A stretch of 64,000 nt of DNA. Source: Rhodothermales bacterium. Lineage in GTDB: Bacteria > Bacteroidota > Rhodothermia > Rhodothermales > JANQRZ01. The position numbers and the translations under genes were made by a program. Of this stretch, positions 37,499 through 45,754 are shown piece by piece. The stretch covers positions 1 through 64,000 of the forward strand of contig JANQRZ010000006.1 in the NCBI GenBank assembly GCA_028284265.1, in the 5' to 3' direction. Every line of letters starts with the position of its first letter. Position 1 is the first letter of the stretch. The notes beneath the pieces were generated by a model. That model ran no database searches. It had not been told where the DNA came from and was given only the letters and a program-made list of their open reading frames with translations.

Positions 37499-38674
37499 TT
37501 AGCGGGATGCGAGATCGCCGACGAGTTGCCCGTCGCGCACGACCACCTCGCCGTCAATCGTCACGGTCGCATTCGTCAGTTGGAAGCCGAACTCGCTCTG
37601 CGTGTCATTGGCCCCGCCGAGGTACGTGTTCCGTCCGATCTCCACCGTCACAACGCCCGCCCCAGCCCACGGCCGGAACTCGGCTCCGCCCTCTTCCATC
37701 GGTTGCAGCGCCGGATTCAAGCCAATGGCGAAGTAGCCGAGCCGGTCTTTCGGGCCGCTGTAGGGGCGCATCATGTCCTCGACGCACGCCTGCCCTTGGC
37801 TCGCCCGGAGGTTTTTCATCACGCCTTGCTCGAACGTGAACGAGGCGTCGCGCAGCGGCTCATCGTTGCACATCGCGCGGGGCACAACCACCCGTCCGTT
37901 CGCCGAGGTTTCGAGCGGGGCCACGTCCACCGCACCGCCGGGCAGCACTTCGTCGAGGTCGGTCAACGTACCGCTGGCGCGCTCAGCGTCGGAGATCACC
38001 CCATCGGCAGCGTAGACGCGCCGGTCACCGACAGCGAAGGTGAAGTCGGTGCCCGCAGGCGTCGTCACGCGCACTTCGCGCGCACCCCGGAGCTTATCGG
38101 AGAGACTCGACGCCTGAGCCGCGATCCGGTCGTAGTCGGCCCCGAGCGCAGCCCAGTGCAGGCGTTCGTACTGCGCCAGGTCGAGACGGCTCTCGCGGGC
38201 GTCGGACGCCGAGGGATAACGCACGCTAATGTTCCGGTTACGGGTGGCCTGCATCACCTCGACGAAGTCGGCATAGGCTTCACTGACGAGGGCGCGGCGC
38301 TCCGGTGCGACGTCTTTCCAAAACGTCTCGTCCTCCTGCGAGGGCAGATCGATGTACACGTCCGCCATCTCCCGAATGGCTTTTGCTGACGGGTCCTGCT
38401 GCTGGAGGTAGGCGTCGGGCTGTGCCCAGAATGCTTCGTTGGCGCGGTCGGTACTCAGCAGCAATCTCGGAAAAGCTCCGGCCTTTGTGACCTCGACAGC
38501 GAGGGCTTCCATGAGTGGGACGGTATGCTGTCCGCCCTCGATGACCACCACTTCCCCGGCCTCGATGCCAGCGGTGGTGTGGATGATGCGGTGGGCGAGC
38601 GCGTCAAGATTGTGCTGCGCCGAAGCGGTGGTCGCGCCAGCGAGCAGGACAAGGAAAAGCAGGATGCGTGTCAT
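37499..38674 (-). CDS. Exported M29 aminopeptidase-like protein, probably lacking metal ligands
   Basis: ATG 38674 (MTRILLFLVLLAGATTASAQ) gives 391 aa with a clear signal peptide; the track start is 63 codons too far upstream. The fold resembles the thermophilic aminopeptidase family M29 (GIEAGEVVVIEGGQHTVPLM, TTPAGTDFTFAVGDRRV, LPGGAVDVAPLE, DRLGYFAIGLNP). In active M29 enzymes the equivalent of GGAV is GGEV with a metal-binding Glu, and later His/Asp ligands follow. Here the region reads VEIGRNTYLGGANDTQSEFG, without the His residues. It may be a non-catalytic homologue or use another site. It is cotranscribed upstream by position with the Ycf48-like gene (43-base gap). Confidence 0.65.
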   Translation of the reverse strand: MTRILLFLVLLAGATTASAQHNLDALAHRIIHTTAGIEAGEVVVIEGGQHTVPLMEALAVEVTKAGAFPRLLLSTDRANEAFWAQPDAYLQQQDPSAKAIREMADVYIDLPSQEDETFWKDVAPERRALVSEAYADFVEVMQATRNRNISVRYPSASDARESRLDLAQYERLHWAALGADYDRIAAQASSLSDKLRGAREVRVTTPAGTDFTFAVGDRRVYAADGVISDAERASGTLTDLDEVLPGGAVDVAPLETSANGRVVVPRAMCNDEPLRDASFTFEQGVMKNLRASQGQACVEDMMRPYSGPKDRLGYFAIGLNPALQPMEEGGAEFRPWAGAGVVTVEIGRNTYLGGANDTQSEFGFQLTNATVTIDGEVVVRDGQLVGDLASR

Positions 38675-38717
38675 GGGTCTATAGGTTGTTGATTGGAGGG
38701 AGTAGGGATAGAGCGAG

Positions 38718-39932
38718 CTACAGAAGCGTGACGCGGCGACTGGCACCAAACGTCTCGCCCGCGACGCGGACGAGATAGGTGCCGGACGGCAGCCCCCGGC
38801 GTTCGAGGGTGAGCGTGTGCACCGCGCCCGTCGCGATAGGTCCGTCGAAGAGAAGTGCCACACGCCGACCTAGCAAATCGACCACCTCGGCGGTGACGTG
38901 CTGCGGGCGGTCCACCGAAAGCGAAAGTGCGGTGCGCTGCGTCATCGGGTTGGGCCACGCGGCGGAGAGCGTGTAGCCTACTTCGGGCGCAGCCTCCTCA
39001 CCGGAGACGGGCACGCAGTTGCCTAAAGCCCCAAACTGAGCGAGAAGGAGCACGCCGCCCTCGCCAGCCACGAGCCACCGATTGGAACTGAGCCGAGTGG
39101 CAGCGTAGAGCGTGGCCGTCGTGCCCGTGTCGAGGAAACACCACGTGTCGCCTCGGGTCTCCGACTTGATAACCAATCCGCCCTCGCCCACGGCGAGGAA
39201 ATCGAACGAGCGCTCGGCGAGATCATAGAGCGTGGCCGTTGTGCCACTGTTTCGAGGAGTCCACGTAAGGCCGTTGTCGTTGCTCTTGAGGACGAGACCG
39301 CCTTCCCCAACGGCCACCCAAACATCGCCCACCATGGCACCGACTGCGTGCAAGTTGGCGGTAGTGCCGCTCTCCACAGCCGCCCACGTCTCGGCCTGGA
39401 GCGTCGAGCGAAGGATTGTCCCCTCGTCCCCGACTGCAATGAACGTGTCGCCACGCAGGAAGGCATCGTTCAGCGAGGCGGTCGTGCCGCTCTCCTGTAT
39501 CACCCACGGCGGGATGGCATTGAACGAGGTCCGAATATCCCCCTCGCTCCCGAACGCTACGAGGCCGCCATTGTATCGCAGCACATAGTCCTGTGTAGTG
39601 TCGGGGATGTCGTGGTCAAACCAACTGGACCCATCGAAGGTGTGCCGCACGATGCCTGCCCGCCCACCGACATAGAATCGCTCGGAGCCGAGGGGATAGC
39701 GACTGAAGGAAACGAGGTCTGTGTCGGTTCCAGCGTCGAATGTGGTCCACGTTCCGAGGTCCGCCGAGGCACGAGCCACGAAACCATTCGTACCGACAAC
39801 CCACGGCGGCTCAACAAGCGCGCTCAGGGCGAGCAGGTCCTCTGTGGTGCCAAGGTCTACGACCTCCCACGTGGGCTGGGCGAGGGCGGGTGCGGCGAGA
39901 AGAAAAGCGAGGAGTAGCACGGAGCGTTTCAT
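38718..39932 (-). CDS. Ycf48-like repeat surface protein with T9SS sorting tail
   Basis: The 404-aa protein has a signal peptide (MKRSVLLLAFLLAAPALAQ) and about seven beta-propeller repeats of the Ycf48/BNR photosynthesis-assembly type (VWVAVGEGGLVLKSNDNGLT, FIAVGDEGTILRSTL, FLAVGEGGLVIKSETRGDTW). A type-A sorting domain ends it (WPNPMTQRTALSLSV ... LPSGTYLVRV). Such propellers bind proteins or glycans. There is no catalytic motif. Copy B of the shared upstream element lies 26 bases before its start. It is divergent from sigma factor 2. Confidence 0.85.
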   Translation of the reverse strand: MKRSVLLLAFLLAAPALAQPTWEVVDLGTTEDLLALSALVEPPWVVGTNGFVARASADLGTWTTFDAGTDTDLVSFSRYPLGSERFYVGGRAGIVRHTFDGSSWFDHDIPDTTQDYVLRYNGGLVAFGSEGDIRTSFNAIPPWVIQESGTTASLNDAFLRGDTFIAVGDEGTILRSTLQAETWAAVESGTTANLHAVGAMVGDVWVAVGEGGLVLKSNDNGLTWTPRNSGTTATLYDLAERSFDFLAVGEGGLVIKSETRGDTWCFLDTGTTATLYAATRLSSNRWLVAGEGGVLLLAQFGALGNCVPVSGEEAAPEVGYTLSAAWPNPMTQRTALSLSVDRPQHVTAEVVDLLGRRVALLFDGPIATGAVHTLTLERRGLPSGTYLVRVAGETFGASRRVTLL

Positions 39933-39958
39933 AGAATCGGGCGGATCGATGGAGGGCG

Positions 39959-40014
39959 TCTATCTCCTCTTTCGGAATCCCGGCCCGGATCCGATCATTG
40001 GCCTTCCGAAGCAG
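39959..40014 (-). promoter_or_regulatory. Shared bipartite upstream element, copy B (divergent region before sigma 2)
   Basis: In the sense of the Ycf48-like gene it reads CTGCTTCGGAAGG, then TGATCGGATC, eight bases (CGGGCCGG), GATTCCGA and GGAGATAGA. Here the element sits in a divergent gap with no upstream gene ending in it, so it cannot be a terminator in this copy. It could serve the surface gene, sigma 2 or both. Confidence 0.6.
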
Positions 40015-40064
40015 GTGGCAACGTCTTACATTATCAGACCGTTGCCCGGCCTCTCGCCTCTGCC

Positions 40065-40637
40065 ATGCCTGCTACCGATACGCTCGACCTCCTCCGTGCC
40101 GCCCGCGAAGGCGGCGACGGCGCTTCCGACCGTCTCTTCGAGCACGTCTACGGCGCGCTCCGCGACATCGCCCGCGCCCGACTCCGCCGGTTCCGCCCCG
40201 GCGAGACGCTCAACACGACGGCCCTCGTCCATGAAGCCTACCTCCGCCTCGTGGACCCGGAGCGGCTGACGCCCGAGGACCGGAGCCACTTCTTCGCCCT
40301 CGCCGCCCGCGCCATGCGGTTCGTCTTGGTGGACTATGCCCGCGAGCAGTCCGCCGCCAAGCGCGGCGGCGACGCCTCGGTGCTCCCGCTCGACGCGGTG
40401 CAGGCCGCCGCCGAGCAGCGCGCTGACGACCTCCTCGCCCTCGATGAAGCCCTCGAAACACTCCGCACCTACGACGAGCGCCTCGCCGAGATCGTCGAGT
40501 TGCGCTTCTTCGGCGGCTACACCTACGACGAGATCGCCGAAATCACAGGTCGCGCTGAGGTGACAGCCCGCCGCGACTGGGCACGCGCCCGCGCGTGGCT
40601 CCATCAGGCGCTCTACCCCGAGAAGATGGACCCGTGA
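40065..40637 (+). CDS. ECF-type sigma factor, kinase-associated (Sig-70_X6-like), copy 2
   Basis: The 190-aa protein has region 2 at about residues 15-95 (ALVHEAYLRLVD, FFALAARAMRFVLVDYAREQ) and region 4 at about 130-180 (EIVELRFFGGYTYDEIAEITG). As in sigma 1, the acidic region 2.2 motif is replaced by NTTA (residues 50-53). The TGA stop is embedded in copy C of the shared element, and kinase 2 starts 50 bases later. No anti-sigma gene is present. It is clearly paralogous to the sigma gene at 30847. Confidence 0.92.
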   Translation: MPATDTLDLLRAAREGGDGASDRLFEHVYGALRDIARARLRRFRPGETLNTTALVHEAYLRLVDPERLTPEDRSHFFALAARAMRFVLVDYAREQSAAKRGGDASVLPLDAVQAAAEQRADDLLALDEALETLRTYDERLAEIVELRFFGGYTYDEIAEITGRAEVTARRDWARARAWLHQALYPEKMDP

Positions 40638-40665
40638 TCGGATCGGCGGTGCGATTCCGATAGAA
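40635..40665 (+). promoter_or_regulatory. Shared bipartite upstream element, copy C (between sigma 2 and kinase 2)
   Basis: TGATCGGATC (its TGA is the sigma stop), eight bases (GGCGGTGC), then GATTCCGA and TAGAAGG. It lies 22 bases before the kinase start. As RNA the arms TCGGATC and GATTCCGA can form a 7-bp bulged hairpin, which might tune kinase expression relative to sigma. Confidence 0.6.
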
Positions 40666-40687
40666 GGGTACACGCCACCCTGACGCC

Positions 40688-43285
40688 ATGCTTGACCTTT
40701 CCCATGATCGCTGGCAACGCCTCGACGACCTCCTCGCCGAAGCCTTGGAGCGCGACCCCGACGAGCGCACCGCCTTTCTCCGCGCCGCTTGCGGACAAGA
40801 CCCTGACCTCTACCACGCCGCCGTCGCCTTGGTCGAACGCGCCGCCCGTGCCGAGGCCGACTTCGGGGAGTCCGCCACTGGCTTCGCCGCCCCGATGCTC
40901 GACGCGCAGCCTGAGCAACCTCTCGAACTCGACAGCGGGGCGTCGGTGGGGCCATATCGGATCGCTGGCGAGATCGGTCGCGGTGGGATGGGGGCGGTGT
41001 ACCTCGCCGAGCGGGCCGATGGGACGTTCGAGAAGCGCGTCGCGCTGAAGCTGGTCAAGCGCGGGATGGACACCGACGAGGTCCTCGCCCGCTTCCGCCG
41101 CGAGCGCCGCATCCTCGCGGGGCTGGACCACCCCGGTATCGCCCGATTGCTCGACGCCGGGGCGACGGACGACGGACGACCGTACCTCGTGATGGAATAC
41201 GTCGAGGGCGAGCCAATCACGGCCTGGGCCGAAGCGCGGTCGCTCAACCTCAAGGCACGGCTGGAGCTCGTCGGGCAGGTCGGCGAGGCGGTGGCCTACG
41301 CCCACCGGCGGCTCGTCATCCACCGCGACCTCAAGCCGTCGAATATTCTCATTGCGGAAGACGAGCACGGACGACCGCAGGTGAAGCTGCTCGACTTCGG
41401 CATCGCCCGCCTCCTCGATCCGGAGACGGGCGATGCGATGACGCAGACGACCGAGCAGCGCCTGCTCACCCCGGCCTATGCCTCACCGGAGCAACTGCGT
41501 GGCGAGGCCGTCTCGACGGCGACCGACGTGTATGCCCTCGGCGTGGTGCTGTATGAACTGCTCACCGGACAGCGGCCACCAGAACCGCTGAAGCCGCCGA
41601 GCGCAGTCGTTGACGCTGAACGTGGGCGACGCCTTCGCAGCGACCTCGATACGATCATACTGAAAACGCTGCGGGAGGACTTGGAGGCTCGCTATGTCTC
41701 GGTGGAGGCACTACTCGACGACCTGCGACGGCACAGGATGGGGCTACCAGTGCAGGCACGCCCAGCCTCGGCGGGCTACAGAATGCGAAGGTTCGTCGGT
41801 CGACACCGCGTAGGCGTCGCGGCAGCCGCAGGCCTTGTGGTCTTGCTCGCAGGGTTCGCTATTGCGATGGCGTTACAACAGGCACAGACGGCCCGCGCAC
41901 TCGTACGTGCCGAGGTTGAGCAAGCGAAGGCCGAGCGGGTCTCGGCGTTCATGCAGGAGCTTTTCATGGTAAACGACCCCTTCGAGGAGGTTCGCGGGGA
42001 CACCCTCACGGCCTCCGCTCTGCTGGAGCGCGGGCTGGAACGGGTGGACGACCTAGAGGACAACGCGGAGGTACAGGCCCAGATGCTCGATCTCATCGGC
42101 TCGGCCTACCAAGGCATGGGGCAGTATGAGAAGGCTCAGCCCTTACTGGAGCGAGGCTTGGCACTCCGCCAACAGGTTTTCGGAGAGGAGCATGAGGACG
42201 TAGCCCAGAGCCTCGAAAACCTAGCTGTGCAGCAGAAGCGCTTAGGCGATTATGCCGCCGCGGATTCACTCTTCCGCATCGTTCTGGCAATGCGCCGCCA
42301 AGTCCTGGGCGACGATCACCTTTCCATCTCTCGGACCCTCTCCGACCTGGGCACCATGCTCTCGCAACAAGGCCAACACGCCGAGGCTGAGGCGATGGCT
42401 CGGGAGGGCCTTGCGATGCGTCACCGCGTCGCACCCGATGATCACGTCGAGATTGCCCTCGCCCTGAACGAACTGTCTGGAACGCTATGGGAACAAGGCA
42501 AGCCCGCTGAAGCCGAACCCCTCCTGCGCGAAGCCTATGAACTTTATCGCCAAGAGCTGGACGAAGATCATCCGTATGTGACAAACGCCCTAGGAAGCTT
42601 GTCTGTGATGGCTTGGGCTGCGGGCAACCTAGAGGACGCCGAGCGCTTCGTTCGGGAAACCCTTGCCATCGAAAGCAGAACAATCGGCGAAGATCACCCC
42701 AGCAGGCTCTCCCCGCTGTACAACCTGGGCAGCATCTTACTGATCCAGAATAAACCTGAGGAAGCAGAGGCGACTTTCCGGAAAGCCCTAGAGCTCGGTC
42801 GTAGGACGGTGGGTGAGGACCATCCCAACGTGACTAAGAACGTCATGGGACTAGGCTCGGCGTTGATGCAGCAGCAAGAGTATGCGGAAGCCGAGCGAGT
42901 CTACCGACAAGGCATCGCCACGAACCGGCGTACGCTGGGCAACGATGACACCAATCGGTGGCTCGCACTCGCTAGACTCGCTAAGGTGGTGAGCCACCAG
43001 CAGCGGTATGGAGAGGCCGAAGCGATCTACGACGAGTCCCTGTCGCTTGCCATGGCAACCTACGGCGAGACACATCCACGCACCGCCCATATCCAGGCTG
43101 AGTTGGGCGAATGCCTGACCGATCAGGCTCGCTATGCCGAAGCCGAAGCGTTGATGCTCCAAGCGTATGCGATTCTAGAGGCCAACTTGCCCCCCGAGCA
43201 TACCTACGTCCAAGAGGCCCGAGAGGGCTTCGCTGATCTCTACGCCGCTTGGGGTCAGCCCGAGAAGACGCGACCCTATCAGTGA
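40688..43285 (+). CDS. Transmembrane Ser/Thr protein kinase with long TPR region, kinase 2
   Basis: The 865-aa protein has an intact Hanks-type kinase (Gly loop GEIGRGGMGAVYLAE, VALKLVKRGMD, HRDLKPSNILI, LLDFGIARLL). One membrane helix lies near residues 375-397 (AAAAGLVVLLAGFAIAMAL). About nine 42-residue kinesin-light-chain-like TPRs follow (YEKAQPLLERGLALRQQVFG, EAEATFRKALELGRRTVG). Sensor repeats outside and kinase inside fit a signalling receptor for sigma 2. The TPR-coding half (from ~42090) uses visibly more A/T-ending codons (CTA, TTA, AGA) than the kinase half. The first 105 bases match kinase 3 except for four silent changes. Confidence 0.92.
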   Translation: MLDLSHDRWQRLDDLLAEALERDPDERTAFLRAACGQDPDLYHAAVALVERAARAEADFGESATGFAAPMLDAQPEQPLELDSGASVGPYRIAGEIGRGGMGAVYLAERADGTFEKRVALKLVKRGMDTDEVLARFRRERRILAGLDHPGIARLLDAGATDDGRPYLVMEYVEGEPITAWAEARSLNLKARLELVGQVGEAVAYAHRRLVIHRDLKPSNILIAEDEHGRPQVKLLDFGIARLLDPETGDAMTQTTEQRLLTPAYASPEQLRGEAVSTATDVYALGVVLYELLTGQRPPEPLKPPSAVVDAERGRRLRSDLDTIILKTLREDLEARYVSVEALLDDLRRHRMGLPVQARPASAGYRMRRFVGRHRVGVAAAAGLVVLLAGFAIAMALQQAQTARALVRAEVEQAKAERVSAFMQELFMVNDPFEEVRGDTLTASALLERGLERVDDLEDNAEVQAQMLDLIGSAYQGMGQYEKAQPLLERGLALRQQVFGEEHEDVAQSLENLAVQQKRLGDYAAADSLFRIVLAMRRQVLGDDHLSISRTLSDLGTMLSQQGQHAEAEAMAREGLAMRHRVAPDDHVEIALALNELSGTLWEQGKPAEAEPLLREAYELYRQELDEDHPYVTNALGSLSVMAWAAGNLEDAERFVRETLAIESRTIGEDHPSRLSPLYNLGSILLIQNKPEEAEATFRKALELGRRTVGEDHPNVTKNVMGLGSALMQQQEYAEAERVYRQGIATNRRTLGNDDTNRWLALARLAKVVSHQQRYGEAEAIYDESLSLAMATYGETHPRTAHIQAELGECLTDQARYAEAEALMLQAYAILEANLPPEHTYVQEAREGFADLYAAWGQPEKTRPYQ

Positions 43286-43302
43286 GATCGGAGCCAACCG
43301 TC

Positions 43303-45714
43303 ATGCTTGACCTTTCCCACGACCGCTGGCAACGCCTCGACGACCTCCTCGCCGAAGCCTTGGAGCGCGACCCCGACGAGCGCACCGCCTTCCTCCGCGC
43401 CGCCTGCGGCGACGACCCCGACCTCTACCACGCCGCCGTCGCCCTCGTCGAGCGCGCTGCCCAAGCCGAGGCTGACTTCGGCGAGTCCGCCACCGGCTTT
43501 GCTGCCCCGCTGCTCGACCGGCCAGCGAGCGGAGCGCTTGAACTCGAAAGCGGCGCAGTAGTCGGGCCGTACCGGATCGTGGGGGAGATCGGTCGTGGTG
43601 GGATGGGGGCGGTGTACTTGGCCGAGCGGGCCGACGGCACGTTCGAGAAGCAGGTCGCCCTGAAATTGGTCCAGCACGGTACGGACACCGACGCCGCCAC
43701 GCTGGCACGCTTCCGTCGGGAGCGGCAGATCCTTGCGGGGTTGGACCACCCCGGCATCGCCCGGCTCTTGGATGCGGGGGCGACCGACGACGGGCGACCC
43801 TACCTCGTGATGGAGTTCGTCGAGGGCGAACCGATCACAGCATACTGCGACCGCCACGGGCTGGGCGTCGAAGCCCGACTCGCACTCGTCGAGCAGGTGG
43901 CGGAAGCCGTCGCGCACGCGCACCGCCGATTCGTGGTCCACCGCGACCTGAAGCCGTCGAACATCCTTGTGGCGGAGAGCGATGGTGGGCAGCCGCAGGT
44001 CAAGCTCCTCGACTTCGGCATCGCCCGCCTACTCGATACTGAAGCCGACGCGGCGGCGCTTCCAGCGACGCTGCGTCTCACTCCGGCCTACGCCGCGCCG
44101 GAGCAGTTCCGAGGCGAGGCCATCACCGCGGCGACGGATGTGTACGCGGTCGGCGTGCTACTCTACGAACTGCTCACTGAACAGCGCCCCTTCGATCTCG
44201 GCGGCAAGAAGCCCGAGGAGATGGAGCACCTCCTCTCTACGTCGGTACCGCCCGCCCCGAGTGCGGTCGCCACAGGCGAGGCGGCAAGGCGGCTGCGCGG
44301 CGACCTCGACGCCATCATGCTGAAGACCCTCGCTGCCAACCCCGAGGACCGATATCCCTCCGTTGAGGCACTGCTGGACGACCTGCGACGGCACGGGGCC
44401 GGCGTGCCGGTCGAAGCACGTCCGGCGAAAGTCGGGTACCAAGCACGCAAGTTTGTGCAGCGCCACCGTGCAGGAGTCGCGGCAACCGCAGCGTTTGTCC
44501 TCCTGCTCCTCGTGGCCGTGGCTGGGCTGGCTCTTCAGCAGCAACAAACGGCCCGCGAGCGAGACCGAGCCGAGGCCGCCCTGCTCCTATCCGCCCAGTC
44601 AAGCGAGTTCCTCGCCAGCCTGTTCGAGGACATGAACCCGACCACCCCGACAGGCGATACCCTCTCGGCGGTGGACGTGCTTGACCGGGGGCGGCAACGC
44701 ATCGCCAACGAGTTAGCGGACACGCCGGAACTGCGCATCGGGATGCTCCAAGTCATGAGCCGAGCCTACAAGGACCTGCCTGACCACAAGCAGGCTCGCG
44801 ATCTGCTCAGGCAAGCCTACATCCTCAGCGACAGCCTCTACGGGCCGAATGCTCGTGGAACGCTGTCCGTCCAGAAGGAACTGGCCTCGTCCCTTTACTG
44901 GACTGGAGAGCGAGACGAGGCGCGCCGCCTGAACGACGACTGGATCGAGCAGGTAAAGGCGTTGCCCAACGACGGGACCCTAGACTACACCGACATGCAA
45001 GCAGGCCTCGGCGAGTTGCTCTACTACCGCCGACAATACGATGAAGCCGAGCACCACCTCCGCGAGGCCTACGAGTTTTTCCACGCGAACGGCACCTTTG
45101 CCACCCGTACCGACCAGATCGCCGGATTGCTGGTGACGGTCTACCGGACGCAACAGGCCTTCGACAAGGCCGAGCCGCTGCAACGAGAGCGTATTCGCTA
45201 TGCTACTGAGCGTGGAAGCACCAAGGAACAGTCGAGCGCGCATCGCCACCTCGCAAGTATCTATCACGGGCAGCAGCGCTATGACGAGGCCCGCGCCTCG
45301 TGCGAGACCGGCATCGCGTTGCTGAAAGGATCCGACACCGCACCGCTCACGCTGGGCCGCGCCCTGTTCGACTGCGCCGACCTGCTCCGCCGACAGGGCG
45401 ATGAAGAGGCCGCAGCCCCGCTGTTCCTCGAAATCGAGGCCATCTTCACCGAGCAACTCGACACCAACACCTTGGCGGCCTTGCAGGTCACGCTGTCACA
45501 AGCCGCCGCTCTCGTGGGGCGCGAGGACTTCGCCGAGGCCGAGCAGTTGCTCTTCGCACGGTACCGCGCACTGGAGATGCAACGCAGCGCATCGGACCCC
45601 GCGCTACGCGAGGTACTCGCCGAGATCGTCACGAGCTACGAACGCTGGCGACAACCTGACCGAGCTGCGCCGTTCCGGGCACTGCTCGCTGAAAAGGAAG
45701 CGACTGCTCGGTAA
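43303..45714 (+). CDS. Transmembrane Ser/Thr protein kinase with TPR region, kinase 3
   Basis: ATG 43303 (MLDLSHDRWQRLDDLLAEAL) gives 803 aa; the track start 18 codons upstream overlaps kinase 2. The kinase domain is intact (GEIGRGGMGAVY, VALKLV, HRDLKPSNILV, LLDFGIARLL). The membrane helix is near residues 390-411 (TAAFVLLLLVAVAGLAL). The extracytoplasmic part is helical with TPR-like units but is unrelated in detail to that of kinase 2, suggesting a different signal. It starts 17 bases after kinase 2 and lacks its own sigma gene, so both kinases may act on sigma 2. Confidence 0.92.
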   Translation: MLDLSHDRWQRLDDLLAEALERDPDERTAFLRAACGDDPDLYHAAVALVERAAQAEADFGESATGFAAPLLDRPASGALELESGAVVGPYRIVGEIGRGGMGAVYLAERADGTFEKQVALKLVQHGTDTDAATLARFRRERQILAGLDHPGIARLLDAGATDDGRPYLVMEFVEGEPITAYCDRHGLGVEARLALVEQVAEAVAHAHRRFVVHRDLKPSNILVAESDGGQPQVKLLDFGIARLLDTEADAAALPATLRLTPAYAAPEQFRGEAITAATDVYAVGVLLYELLTEQRPFDLGGKKPEEMEHLLSTSVPPAPSAVATGEAARRLRGDLDAIMLKTLAANPEDRYPSVEALLDDLRRHGAGVPVEARPAKVGYQARKFVQRHRAGVAATAAFVLLLLVAVAGLALQQQQTARERDRAEAALLLSAQSSEFLASLFEDMNPTTPTGDTLSAVDVLDRGRQRIANELADTPELRIGMLQVMSRAYKDLPDHKQARDLLRQAYILSDSLYGPNARGTLSVQKELASSLYWTGERDEARRLNDDWIEQVKALPNDGTLDYTDMQAGLGELLYYRRQYDEAEHHLREAYEFFHANGTFATRTDQIAGLLVTVYRTQQAFDKAEPLQRERIRYATERGSTKEQSSAHRHLASIYHGQQRYDEARASCETGIALLKGSDTAPLTLGRALFDCADLLRRQGDEEAAAPLFLEIEAIFTEQLDTNTLAALQVTLSQAAALVGREDFAEAEQLLFARYRALEMQRSASDPALREVLAEIVTSYERWRQPDRAAPFRALLAEKEATAR

Positions 45715-45754
45715 CCAACGGGCTGTGCCCTCAGCTTCAGCTATTCCTTCCCTC

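Noticed and set aside
36002-40665. Shared element as a simple terminator or REP sequence
   Set aside because: Copy B lies in a divergent gap with no gene ending there, and all copies point the same way relative to the downstream gene, so an upstream regulatory role fits better.
45715-45754. Terminator between kinase 3 and the convergent surface gene
   Set aside because: Only a 4-bp GGGC/GCCC hairpin is present, too weak to call.
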